From Clostridium sp. M62/1 (GTDB lineage Bacteria > Bacillota > Clostridia > Lachnospirales > Lachnospiraceae), in assembly GCF_020736365.1 (NCBI RefSeq), contig NZ_CP085988.1, positions 1,246,001 through 1,310,000 of the forward strand: a DNA stretch of 64,000 bases. Direction: 5' to 3'. The position numbers and the translations under genes are program-made. Within the stretch, counting starts at the first letter, position 1. Each line of letters begins with the position of its first letter. Positions 6,986-16,121 of the stretch are shown in pieces. The notes under the pieces were generated by a model, which saw nothing but the letters and a program-made list of their open reading frames with translations, did not search any database and was not told the origin of the DNA.

Positions 6986-9900
6986 ATGAGTAAAAAACAG
7001 GTGCGTCAGATGATTGAAGAGCTGACTTTGAAGCTGTGTGCGCGGGAATTTCTGGCAGCGTCAAACCTCAGCAGGGAGAGCGTTCAGATGCTGATGAACA
7101 GGGAATACTGGGAAGGGCAGTTTGGCCGCATTTTTCCTATTAAAAGAAGAATTCAGTGTCAGGAGATCTACGAGATCTGCCGGGAACCCATGAGCCTGAT
7201 TGGCCGGGAGCCGAGAGAAGGGTGGATGAAGTTTACCTATCAGTATGTGTGCCATATCCTGTATCCCGATGAGGAGTTTACAGAGAAAGCGGAAAATTAC
7301 TCTGCGGGGGCCCTGTTCTATCTGGCTGTGCTTCAGTTTATTTTTGATAAGGAGCGGGAGGCTCTCCCCTTTGAGCCGATGGTGGACTTTGATTTTCTCC
7401 CCCCGGAGGAGGCGGAAAAATACGAGTCCAGCAGAGAATATAAGAAATTCAGGGAAGCGTTTAGCAGGGAATACGTGTATGAGATGATGAGGCTCAATGC
7501 AGAGGTTACCCCGTTTCGCACCCTTGAGCACATCGCAGGTGTCCACCATGTGGCCATGACCATGGCCAGAGGGCTTTACGCTGCAGGCGTTCCCATCGAC
7601 CTGACCCTCACAAGCGGCGCGGCGGCAGGCCATGATCTGGGAAAATTTGGCTGCAAGCCCAATGAGCGGGTGCCGTATCTTCACTATTATTATACGAACC
7701 AGTGGTTCAACAATCACCATATGGAGTACATCGGCCACATTGCCGCCAACCACTCTACCTGGGATCTGGAGCCGGAAAATCTTTCTGTGGAATCCCTGGT
7801 GCTGATCTATTCTGATTTCCGCGTAAAGCAGAGCCGGGGCGAGGACGGGCGGGAGATTACCTATATTTCAAGCCTTGATGAGGCCTTCGAGATTATCCTC
7901 TCAAAGCTGGACAATGTGGATGAGAATAAATTAAACCGCTACCGTTTCGTCTATGCGAGACTTCACGACTTTGAGGATTACATGAGATCGCTGGGAGTGG
8001 ATGTGAACCTGGACGGAAAGCCGGAGAAGACCCCTCCCATGCCGGATATTTCCCTGAGGAATACAGAGCAGATCGTCGATTCCCTGGTATTCATGGGCGT
8101 AGAGCACAACATTGACGTCATGCACCGGATGGGGGCAGAGCGGCAGTTCGGAAACCTTCTGGAGGCAGCCAGAAGCGAGAAGAGCTGGAAGAATGTGCGG
8201 GCCTACCTGAATATCTTCGAGGAATATTTCCCCTACACAAATGACATTCAGAAGGAGCAGACCTTAAGCTTCCTCTATGAGCTTCTCATGCACAAGGAGG
8301 GAGATATCCGCACTCAGGCAGCCCGGCTTATGGGAAATGTGATTGCCCAGTTCAATGCAGGATACCGCAAGGAACGCCCGGCAAATATGCCGGACATAGC
8401 GGATCAGAAGGCAATGGAGCTGTGGAACACCTATCTGTCCATGATTATCTGTCCGGATCACAAGCTGACCGTTCAGCACAAGCGCAGGATTGGCTATAAT
8501 CTGAAGGAGGTTCTGTCCTCTATGACAGAGCATGCCACGGCCTCTGATATAGGAGGATTTTTGAGCGCATTTCTCAGGTGGTATAAAAACCCTGAGGAGA
8601 GGGAGAGCGGGGAGGCCTTTGTGCTTCTTGACGCCCTTCACAACATGCCCTTTCACCTGTTAAGCCCGGAGGATATGGAACGGCTGGCAGGCTTTGCATG
8701 TTACTATGCGGTTCTCAGGGAGAACAGCTTTGAGGGACTTGTCATTGCGGCCTGGAGAGCCTTTAAGCTGATTACTGCAGAGATCCCCGATGCCCCCTGC
8801 TGTCAGGAGATCGGACGGATTGTGGAGGAGGAAGCTGAGCGTGTATTTTCCGGGGAGTGCGACCTTTCCTCCGGAGACAACATCAGCCGGATTTTCCTGC
8901 AGTACCGGGTGCTCTCCAATCTGGGACGGGATACGTCACGCCAGGAGGCGGTGATCTACGGGAGGGATGTAGTCTCCGATATTTTCCTGGACAACCTGAA
9001 GATGGCTACGCCGTGGGTGTTAAAGGCTGTGAATATCAAGCTGCTGGCAGATCAGGTGGACCACGGGAAATCCGAGCACATTCTGCACATTGCAGCTCAT
9101 CTGTCCAACCTGATTAAGGTCAGCGAGTTCGTGGTGGTTCGCCACGATGCGGGAAGAGCCCTGCTGCGGCTTGCACCTCTTCTGACACCGGATCAGAGAA
9201 ACGAGATTGCCGTAGAGCTCCTGAAGGGCCTGGAGGTGGGAGAGTATGAGTTTTCCAAATATATCCCCGAATATCTGGGCCAGCTCTCTCTCTGGCTTCC
9301 GCCTGAGCAGCTGGAGGAGGTGTTAAGCTACCTCCGCGGCCTGATGGCAAACGCCAATGACCGTGTGGTTTCCGTGGCTCTCGACACGGTGGGCGTGCTG
9401 ACAGAGTATTATCCCTGCTATCAGGAGCGGTTTGAGGAGGATGAAAAAGAGAGGGAAAGCCGTCTGGGACGGCTGCTGGGAATGGTGCTTGGCGGACTTG
9501 CCAACCACAGGGAGACGGTGCGCCAGGAGGCTCTCCTTGTGACGGGACAGTATATTTTTGGCTCCAAAAGGCTGAGCGACCATGAAAAAATGAAGATTTT
9601 TGCCCTCAGCCACAAAAAACTGCTCTTCCTCATCAATGAAAACCGGGGCGGGGAGCTGACCGCCTTCTACAGGGCATCAGCGCTCTCCAACATCTGCCGG
9701 TTCATCACGGCCTACCGCTTGACAATCGGCGAGATGCAGATTGAGGAGAGAGAAAAGGTAGCCTTTTTCCCGGGAACCTTTGACCCGTTCAACCTCTCCC
9801 ACAAGGGAATTGTGAGGGAGATCCGGGATCTGGGTTATGAGGTCTATCTGGCTGTAGACGAGTTCTCCTGGTCCAAAAAGACGCAGCCCCACCTGATCCG

Positions 9901-11866
9901 CCGTCAGATTGTCAATATGTCTGTGGCTGACGAGTTCCATGTCAACCTGTTCCCCGATGACATTCCGGTGAATATTGCAAACCCCTCTGACCTGAGAAGG
10001 CTGAAGGAGGTATTTGCAGGGCGCAAGGTCTATGTGGTGGTGGGAAGCGATGTGATCGCCAACGCCTCCTCTTACCGGAAGCCGCCGGAGAAGGATTCCA
10101 TCCACTCCATGAACCATATTGCCTTCCGCCGGGTGGGCGACAGGAGAATCGACAACAAATTCAACAGAGAGATGATGGACCTGATCACAGGGGAACTGAT
10201 CGAGCTGGAGCTTCCGGAATATCTGGAAGACATCAGTTCCACCAGAATCAGGGAGAACATCGATCTGAACCGGGATATTTCAAACCTTATCGATCCGGTT
10301 GTGCAGGAGTATATTTATTTCAACAGCCTTTATCTGAGAGAACCGGAGTATAAGCCGATCCTGAGGGCCAGAGCCATCGGGTTTGAGGAGACGAAGGAGC
10401 TTCAGCCGGAGGACGAGGATGCGGTATGGGAGCGTATTCTGACAGAAGAGCAGGACAGGAGAACGGTTTTCGACAGGCTGAAGGAAGGGGACGGCAGCTT
10501 TCTCCTCCTCAGAAATACGGTGGAGGACAACCGCCTGGTGGGCCTTCTGAAAATGCGCTATGTAGTGCCGGAGGAACTGCTCCGCGTGCTGGGAAGCGTG
10601 AAAATGGCCGATATGGTCAGAAACCATACCCTGGGAAGCATACTCCTGATCACCGGGATTTATGCGGAGCCTGACAGCTCCATCCATGATCCGGAGCAGC
10701 TTCTTCTGACGGAAGCCCTGGCCCACTCTCTGGAAAAGAGGTGCAGCTATGCTATGTTCCTACCGGCATCAGAGCCGAGTCAGGCAGCTCTCGGCGCTGT
10801 GACCCGCCAGGGCTTTGTAAAGGCCGATGGCTTCGAGGGGGACAGGAGGCTCTGGATCGTAGATATGCATGCCCCCCTTGTACTGGTTCAGAACCTGGAA
10901 ACTACTGTGAAGGAACCGTTTTCCAGCAATCCCCGGATCTTAAATGCCATCTATAAGGCCCACAGAGAGCTTCAGGAGGCCATGACAAAGTTTTATCCCG
11001 GCGAGCTGGTTCTCTCCCTGTCTGCCAGTGTGATTTACCACCGTCTGGTGGATAAAATTACTCAGATTAATGAGGTGCCGGGAGAGCCCACAGAGCCGCG
11101 GGTGCTGGGAAAGTGTATGTGCGCGCCCTTTGGAAAGATTCTGAGGGGAAAGGTAGTGCCCAATACGGTGACAAAGACGATCCACACCGACAAGGTTTAC
11201 GAGCCGGATCTGGACAGCTACTCCATCGAGGCCTTCCCCTACTATTCACCGCTCAGAAGCCAGGTGAGGGCCATTAAATCCTTTAACCGGCCGGTCATTC
11301 TCGTAGACGACCTGCTTCACAAGGGCGGCAGATTTGAGGCCCTGGAGCCTCTTCTCAAAGAAGAAGGGGTAGAGGTAAAGAAGGTGCTTCTCGGCATGAT
11401 CTCCGGCTACGGACGGGACGCCATTGCTACAAAGGGCTTTGAGGCGGACAGCATTTATTTTATACCGAATTTGAAATTCTGGTTTGTGGAGTCCACTCTC
11501 TATCCGTTCATCGGAGGCGATACGGTGCGGCGCGATACAATGAAGGTGGCAGGCCTGATGCCGTCGGTGAACATTGTGCTGCCCTACATGGTGCCTCCGT
11601 TAAAGGGATGCAGCGAGGAGTCACTTTTTGAATTCTCTGCCTGCTGCATCAGAAACTCCAGGGACATCCTTTTGGCTCTGGAATCCGAGTACAGGGCTTT
11701 ATTTGGAAGAAATCTGACGCTTTCCAGGCTTTCCGAGGCGGTAATCCTGCCGCTGTGTCCTGACAAGGGCGAATGCGTAAATTATGATCCAAACCTGGCA
11801 GCGTCTGTTTACCTGGACAATGACCTGGAAATGCTTTACCGGATCAGCAAGCTGAAAAAGCTTTAG
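6986..11866 (+). CDS. Giant multidomain protein: HD, helical repeat, NadD-like, GNAT-like and PRTase-like regions
   Basis: 1626 residues, cytoplasmic (no signal or membrane segment). Order of regions, with rough residues: 1-170 unrecognised helical; 180-260 HD-type hydrolase (EHIAGVHHV, AAGHDLGK, NHSTW); about 380-900 long helical, HEAT-like (for example GDIRTQAARLMGNVIA, DRVVSVALDTVGVL); 920-1100 NadD-like nucleotidyltransferase (FFPGTFDPFNLSH, VVGSDVI, ISSTRIR); about 1120-1290 GNAT-like, ending in ALGAVTRQGFVKADG; about 1300-1500 type-I phosphoribosyltransferase-like (RPVILVDDLLHKGGRFEAL). The NadD HxGH motif reads NLSH, so catalysis there is uncertain. The parts hint at nucleotide or NAD-type metabolism and damage sensing, but the function is unknown. 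RBS GGGAGG before the ATG. It is followed by an LDH-fold protein and a flavodoxin-like protein. Confidence 0.75.
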   Translation: MSKKQVRQMIEELTLKLCAREFLAASNLSRESVQMLMNREYWEGQFGRIFPIKRRIQCQEIYEICREPMSLIGREPREGWMKFTYQYVCHILYPDEEFTEKAENYSAGALFYLAVLQFIFDKEREALPFEPMVDFDFLPPEEAEKYESSREYKKFREAFSREYVYEMMRLNAEVTPFRTLEHIAGVHHVAMTMARGLYAAGVPIDLTLTSGAAAGHDLGKFGCKPNERVPYLHYYYTNQWFNNHHMEYIGHIAANHSTWDLEPENLSVESLVLIYSDFRVKQSRGEDGREITYISSLDEAFEIILSKLDNVDENKLNRYRFVYARLHDFEDYMRSLGVDVNLDGKPEKTPPMPDISLRNTEQIVDSLVFMGVEHNIDVMHRMGAERQFGNLLEAARSEKSWKNVRAYLNIFEEYFPYTNDIQKEQTLSFLYELLMHKEGDIRTQAARLMGNVIAQFNAGYRKERPANMPDIADQKAMELWNTYLSMIICPDHKLTVQHKRRIGYNLKEVLSSMTEHATASDIGGFLSAFLRWYKNPEERESGEAFVLLDALHNMPFHLLSPEDMERLAGFACYYAVLRENSFEGLVIAAWRAFKLITAEIPDAPCCQEIGRIVEEEAERVFSGECDLSSGDNISRIFLQYRVLSNLGRDTSRQEAVIYGRDVVSDIFLDNLKMATPWVLKAVNIKLLADQVDHGKSEHILHIAAHLSNLIKVSEFVVVRHDAGRALLRLAPLLTPDQRNEIAVELLKGLEVGEYEFSKYIPEYLGQLSLWLPPEQLEEVLSYLRGLMANANDRVVSVALDTVGVLTEYYPCYQERFEEDEKERESRLGRLLGMVLGGLANHRETVRQEALLVTGQYIFGSKRLSDHEKMKIFALSHKKLLFLINENRGGELTAFYRASALSNICRFITAYRLTIGEMQIEEREKVAFFPGTFDPFNLSHKGIVREIRDLGYEVYLAVDEFSWSKKTQPHLIRRQIVNMSVADEFHVNLFPDDIPVNIANPSDLRRLKEVFAGRKVYVVVGSDVIANASSYRKPPEKDSIHSMNHIAFRRVGDRRIDNKFNREMMDLITGELIELELPEYLEDISSTRIRENIDLNRDISNLIDPVVQEYIYFNSLYLREPEYKPILRARAIGFEETKELQPEDEDAVWERILTEEQDRRTVFDRLKEGDGSFLLLRNTVEDNRLVGLLKMRYVVPEELLRVLGSVKMADMVRNHTLGSILLITGIYAEPDSSIHDPEQLLLTEALAHSLEKRCSYAMFLPASEPSQAALGAVTRQGFVKADGFEGDRRLWIVDMHAPLVLVQNLETTVKEPFSSNPRILNAIYKAHRELQEAMTKFYPGELVLSLSASVIYHRLVDKITQINEVPGEPTEPRVLGKCMCAPFGKILRGKVVPNTVTKTIHTDKVYEPDLDSYSIEAFPYYSPLRSQVRAIKSFNRPVILVDDLLHKGGRFEALEPLLKEEGVEVKKVLLGMISGYGRDAIATKGFEADSIYFIPNLKFWFVESTLYPFIGGDTVRRDTMKVAGLMPSVNIVLPYMVPPLKGCSEESLFEFSACCIRNSRDILLALESEYRALFGRNLTLSRLSEAVILPLCPDKGECVNYDPNLAASVYLDNDLEMLYRISKLKKL

Positions 11867-12092
11867 GGCATGTCAGACCTTGGGCGAAAGAGACAGGAGT
11901 GTACACAAATATGCAGCAATATACAGAAATATACAGATAGAAGAGACCGCAGATCATACAGCCGGACAGGCAGCAGCGAAAACGGCATAAGTGGCGTCGG
12001 CTGGAAGCAACAGGAGACAAGAGAGATTATCAGAATAGAAGAGAGTCATCAGACAGGAAAAATCGTCAGGAAGAAAAAGAGGAGGAAAAGGT

Positions 12093-13370
12093 ATGTATTA
12101 CTATCGCGTCAATGGAACACTCTGCTGCAGTCTGAACGGGGAGCTTGACTTTCCCAGGGAGGAGCTTTATGGAAGGGGAACAGACGGGAAGGCAGCCAGG
12201 GAGAAGGCTGTACAGGAGGAAGAGCTTGTATTCCTGTTTGAACGCTCTCCGAAAAACTGCAGGGCTTCTTTCAAGGTGACAGATCCGGCTCTTATCTATC
12301 AGGAGAGGGAGGATGTGTCCTGGCTCAATAAAAATGCTCTGGGAGACGGGATGTGCGACGAGATCATGGACTCCTTCATCCAGGCCGGAAAGATGAGAGC
12401 TGTCAATCTGCAGCACCCTGCATTTGAGGAGATCCTGGCAGAAAAGCCGAAAGCGGGCAAGAAGAGAGTGCATGTGCTGGCTATCGGAGACGTGGGGAGT
12501 ACGCTGCTTACGGGACTCCACCTGCTGGGAGGGGACGTGATAAGCTCCATCGGCATCTGCGACATTTCCGATCAGGTGACAGCCCGCTGGGAGTTTGAGG
12601 AAAACCAGATAGCCTATCCGTGGGACTATGATGCGCTGCCGGAGGTGGATATCGTACAGCCGGAGGATCTGTTTAAGTGCGATGTGTTCGTATTTGTGGC
12701 CTCCAAGGGAATACCGCCGGTAGGCTCCGGTGTCAAAGACGTGAGAATGTACCAGTTTGAGAACAACTCAAAGATTGTCTCCCAGTATGCCCGCCAGGCC
12801 AGGAAGGAGCAGTTTAAGGGGCTGTTTGCCGTTGTGTCCGACCCGGTGGATCCGCTGGCGAAGGCGGCTTATCTGGCAAGCAACACCGATGAAAACGGGA
12901 ATTTTGACCAGAAGGGACTGCGTCCGGAACAGATTCAGGGCTTTGGGCTCGGCGTCATGAACGCGAGAGCCGCCTACTATGCAAAGAGAGATGAGCGGTT
13001 CAAACAGTTTCTCACAGAAGGCCGCAGCTTCGGTCCCCACGGACAGGATCTGGTGGTAGCCGATTCTATCGAAAACTATAATGACGAGCTGTCAAAGGAG
13101 CTGACAAACCTGACAGTGACGGCGAATCTCCATATGCGCGCCATCGGGTACAAGCCGTTTGTGGCTCCGGCCTATTCTTCCGGCGCCATCTCTCTGATTC
13201 TGACCCTGCGGGGAGAGTGGCACTGCGGCTCGGTGTTCCTGGGAGGAATCTTTATGGGGGTTAAGAATCGATATACAGCCCACGGACTGGAGACGGAAAT
13301 CCTGCCTCTGCCGGATGCCCTGTATGAAAGAATTGTAACTGCGCAGAATAACCTGAAAGCAGTCATCTAG
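12093..13370 (+). CDS. Lactate/malate dehydrogenase-fold protein of unknown substrate
   Basis: 425 residues. About 125 residues of unrecognised N-terminus come first. A Rossmann region follows, VHVLAIGDVGSTLLTGLHLL (about 130-150), then VFVFVASKGIPP, VVSDPVDPLAKAA (equivalent to the LDH NPVD motif) and FGPHGQDLVV (equivalent to the catalytic GEHGD loop). The fold assignment to the LDH/MDH family is good, but the N-terminal extension and altered motifs mean it may not be a lactate or malate enzyme. AGGAGG lies 7 bp before the ATG. It sits 226 bp after the giant multidomain gene, in the same direction; the gap has short ATATACAG-type repeats and no clear promoter, so co-transcription is likely. 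Confidence 0.65.
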   Translation: MYYYRVNGTLCCSLNGELDFPREELYGRGTDGKAAREKAVQEEELVFLFERSPKNCRASFKVTDPALIYQEREDVSWLNKNALGDGMCDEIMDSFIQAGKMRAVNLQHPAFEEILAEKPKAGKKRVHVLAIGDVGSTLLTGLHLLGGDVISSIGICDISDQVTARWEFEENQIAYPWDYDALPEVDIVQPEDLFKCDVFVFVASKGIPPVGSGVKDVRMYQFENNSKIVSQYARQARKEQFKGLFAVVSDPVDPLAKAAYLASNTDENGNFDQKGLRPEQIQGFGLGVMNARAAYYAKRDERFKQFLTEGRSFGPHGQDLVVADSIENYNDELSKELTNLTVTANLHMRAIGYKPFVAPAYSSGAISLILTLRGEWHCGSVFLGGIFMGVKNRYTAHGLETEILPLPDALYERIVTAQNNLKAVI

Positions 13371-13426
13371 GAAAATAGGAAAAACGCAATACAGAAGGGT
13401 GAGACAGAAAAATAAGGCAATTGACG

Positions 13427-13457
13427 GACACCGGGCATGCTCCCGGTGTCTTGATTT
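13427..13457 (+). terminator. Hairpin after the LDH-fold gene
   Basis: 9-bp perfect stem GACACCGGG (13427-13435) with CCCGGTGTC (13442-13450) followed by TTGATTT. A modest intrinsic terminator or processing hairpin. Confidence 0.55.
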
Positions 13458-13528
13458 ACGCGGGCTGTGAGCCAGACGAATATGGCTGCAGATTCACGCT
13501 GTAGAGAGCAGAAAGGAAGGCGCAGGCT

Positions 13529-14764
13529 GTGAAGCAGGTTTTGGGCAGAGCAGAAGAAGACGAAAAAACGGCAGAGGAAAAGATAACGGCAGAAGAAAAG
13601 AAAATAGGGGAACGAAAGAGCCGGGAGGGCGCAGAGGGTGTCCGGCAGATTCTTGTCATCCGGCCCTGTGAGCCGGGGAGAGAGGAAAACAGAAGATTGA
13701 CAGGGGTGCTTGAAACGGCCCTTGAGGGAATTGCATACAGGGAAGTCACACAGGTTTCTGAACTGGAAGAGACGCAGATTCTGCGCTCAGGCCCTGGGCT
13801 TGTGCTCTTTGCCCTGGATCTGGGCCGGGATGGGATTAATCTGGAATACATCCGGCTGCTGGGCTGGCTGCGCCTCCATCCAGCCGGTCTTGACGGCTGG
13901 GTTGGGGGCGTGGTGGCAGATGCAGACAGCGATCTGTACACGAAATCGGCGGCCAGGGAGCTGGTGTTTACGGCCAACTGTTCCGGCTGCGCCTTCGTGG
14001 GGCGTCCTCTGGTGGAGGGTACGAGGACCCTGTCGAACTTTTCCATTGTCGCCTCCAACATGGGAACCAATCTGGACGACGCCTATGTAAAAAGTGTGAG
14101 AATCCTCGCAGAGCAGCTTATGGACAGCGCAGAGAACAAACGTGGGCGCAGCCGGAAGGAGGAGGGAGAGCCCGGCCGGCCCAGGCTTCTTGTACTCCAT
14201 GCATCCAGCCACAAAAACTCCAACACCTATGCGGTGTGGAACGGCGTGAAGAGCCAGCTTCCAGGCATTTCCGTCAGGGAGCTTGGGCTCAGGAACGGAA
14301 CGCTCTCAGACTGTTCCGGCTGCCCCTACAAAATGTGCCTGCACTTTGGGGAGCAGGGAAGCTGCTTCTATGGAGGAGTCATGGTGGAGGATGTCTATCC
14401 GGCCGTCAGGGAGGCTGACGCTGTTTTGCTTCTTGCCCCCAATTACAATGATGCCCTTTCCGCTAATCTGACCGCCTTTATTAACCGCCTGACTGCTCTG
14501 TTTCGCACAACCAGATTTTATGACAAACAGCTGTTTGGAATCGTGGTCTCGGGATATTCGGGAAGTGATCTCATTGCAGAACAGATGATAGCTGCCCTCA
14601 ACATGAACAAAACCTTTTATCTTCCCGGTCATTTTGCCATGATGGAAACGGCGAACCAGGCGGGGGAAGCTATGGCTCTGCCGGGCATAGAGGAGCGGAT
14701 GAAGAAATTTGCACAGGTGATACGGGACAGCCTGCTGTCTGAAAAGAGCAGATGGCAAAGTTAA
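13529..14764 (+). CDS. Two-domain flavodoxin-like / FMN reductase-type protein
   Basis: 411 residues. Residues 1-30 are highly charged. About 30-210 looks like a degenerate flavodoxin-type domain (ILVIRPCEPGREENRR, then CSGCAFVGRPLVEG). About 220-405 is an NADPH-dependent FMN reductase / iron-sulfur flavoprotein-type domain, with the phosphate loop LVLHASSHKNSNTY, a cysteine cluster C-x2-C-x4-C-x8-C (CSGCPYKMCLHFGEQGSC) and LLLAPNYNDALSANLTAFINR. The cysteines could hold an Fe-S cluster. The start is a GTG, 8 bp after AAGGAAGG. Third gene of the unknown island; a flavin redox partner beside an LDH-fold protein suggests a redox reaction, but no substrate can be named. Confidence 0.6.
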   Translation: MKQVLGRAEEDEKTAEEKITAEEKKIGERKSREGAEGVRQILVIRPCEPGREENRRLTGVLETALEGIAYREVTQVSELEETQILRSGPGLVLFALDLGRDGINLEYIRLLGWLRLHPAGLDGWVGGVVADADSDLYTKSAARELVFTANCSGCAFVGRPLVEGTRTLSNFSIVASNMGTNLDDAYVKSVRILAEQLMDSAENKRGRSRKEEGEPGRPRLLVLHASSHKNSNTYAVWNGVKSQLPGISVRELGLRNGTLSDCSGCPYKMCLHFGEQGSCFYGGVMVEDVYPAVREADAVLLLAPNYNDALSANLTAFINRLTALFRTTRFYDKQLFGIVVSGYSGSDLIAEQMIAALNMNKTFYLPGHFAMMETANQAGEAMALPGIEERMKKFAQVIRDSLLSEKSRWQS

Positions 14765-14838
14765 TAACTTTACAGATGTGCAAAAAAGAAGTATACTAAG
14801 GAATGACATTTATTTATCAAATTCAGGGAGCCTGGTAT

Positions 14839-16119
14839 ATGACCGCAAGACAATGGAAGAAAACGCTGATTATCGGCGCAGTGATCGCACTTACGTCCCA
14901 GCTGTACTGGGATGTGTTTCTCGACTATTTCCGTATCTCCACTTCTGTCATTCTGCTTCCTGTTCTTCTGATGACAGTGGGCATGGAGCTTCACACGCTG
15001 ACAACCTGTTTTGTCACCTCAGCCATCATCTTTGCTGTCCGCTTTCTGATTCAGATGTGGTATGGCAACCTGGCAGGAGAGACCGTGCTCCTGCTCCTTC
15101 CCAATGCCCTGTTCTATATAAGCTACGGGATTATCTTTAAGCTGGCCCTCGGAAACCGGCGGATTGCCACATTGAAAAAGGTGGTTACCGCAATCTTTCT
15201 GGCTGACTTGGGCGCCAATATAATAGAGGCTGAAGTACAGGAGTTTCTGCAGTTTGGAAGGCTGAATGCAGATATTATCAAATACCTGGCTGCAATCGCG
15301 TTTATCAGGACGGTAATCGCTGGGCTGATACTTCTGGGAGAACAGCAGTACCGGGCTCTGCTTAAGCGGACAGAGCACGAGCAGCGCTATCAGAGACTGT
15401 TTCTCATGACAACAGGACTGAAAAATGAGATCTATTTCATGAGAAAAAATTCAGAGGAGATAGAGTCTGTGATGGCCAATGCGTACCGCCTGTATGAAAA
15501 GCTGTCAGAACAGGGACTTCCCGAGGAGATGAAACAGATGTCGCTGGCGATTGCCAGAGATGTACATGAGATCAAAAAGGATTACTTCCGCATTATACAG
15601 GGAATCGAGCAGGAGATTGGGGACGAGTACGACGAAGAAAAGATGAGTTTTCACGATTTGCTCCAGATTCTGGAGGCCTCTACCTATCACGCCATCAGGG
15701 ATAAGAGGCTGAATATCCGCCTGATTTTCGACTGCCGCGATAACTTTATCACGCGGGAACATTATGCTCTCATGGCAGTTCTTAAAAATCTGGTCAACAA
15801 TGCGATTGAGGCCATCGAGAGCGGAAGCAGGTCGGGAGAAGTGAAAATTCTGGAAAGAAAGTCAGGCGACAGGTATCTGTTCGAGGTAGCGGACGACGGG
15901 CCGGGCATCTCAGCCCGCCACCTGCCGAATATTTTTCAGATGGGATATTCAACAAAGTTCGATTACAAGACAGGCAATATCTACCGGGGCGTGGGACTCT
16001 GGGGTGTCAAAAATACGGTGGAAGAACAATTTAAGGGAACGATAGAGGTGGTTTCCAACCCGGGCCAGGGAACGAGGTTTCTGGTAGAAATCCCTGCAGA
16101 GATATTGGAGGAGTCATAA
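14839..16119 (+). CDS. glnK: GlnK-type membrane sensor histidine kinase
   Basis: 426 residues from the ATG at 14839. About five to six hydrophobic segments fill the first 190 residues; a coiled linker follows, then the helical dimerisation part with the likely phospho-His in ARDVHEIKKDYFRII, and an HATPase domain (LKNLVNNAIEAI, VADDGPGIS, GVGLWGVKNTVEE, GQGTRFLVEIP). This architecture, paired with a YcbB-domain regulator, matches Bacillus GlnK (YcbA), which responds to glutamine. Start: AGGGAG lies 8 bp before the 14839 ATG, whereas the ATG at 14803 has no spaced ribosome site. Two bases separate its stop from glnL. The ligand here, glutamine or glutamate, is inferred from the downstream glutamate genes. 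Confidence 0.8.
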   Translation: MTARQWKKTLIIGAVIALTSQLYWDVFLDYFRISTSVILLPVLLMTVGMELHTLTTCFVTSAIIFAVRFLIQMWYGNLAGETVLLLLPNALFYISYGIIFKLALGNRRIATLKKVVTAIFLADLGANIIEAEVQEFLQFGRLNADIIKYLAAIAFIRTVIAGLILLGEQQYRALLKRTEHEQRYQRLFLMTTGLKNEIYFMRKNSEEIESVMANAYRLYEKLSEQGLPEEMKQMSLAIARDVHEIKKDYFRIIQGIEQEIGDEYDEEKMSFHDLLQILEASTYHAIRDKRLNIRLIFDCRDNFITREHYALMAVLKNLVNNAIEAIESGSRSGEVKILERKSGDRYLFEVADDGPGISARHLPNIFQMGYSTKFDYKTGNIYRGVGLWGVKNTVEEQFKGTIEVVSNPGQGTRFLVEIPAEILEES

Positions 16120-16121
16120 AT

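Noticed and set aside
11870..12148. Possible 92-residue gene between the giant protein and the LDH-fold protein
   Set aside because: No ribosome site, biased Arg/Lys/Ser composition, and it overlaps the well-supported start at 12093.
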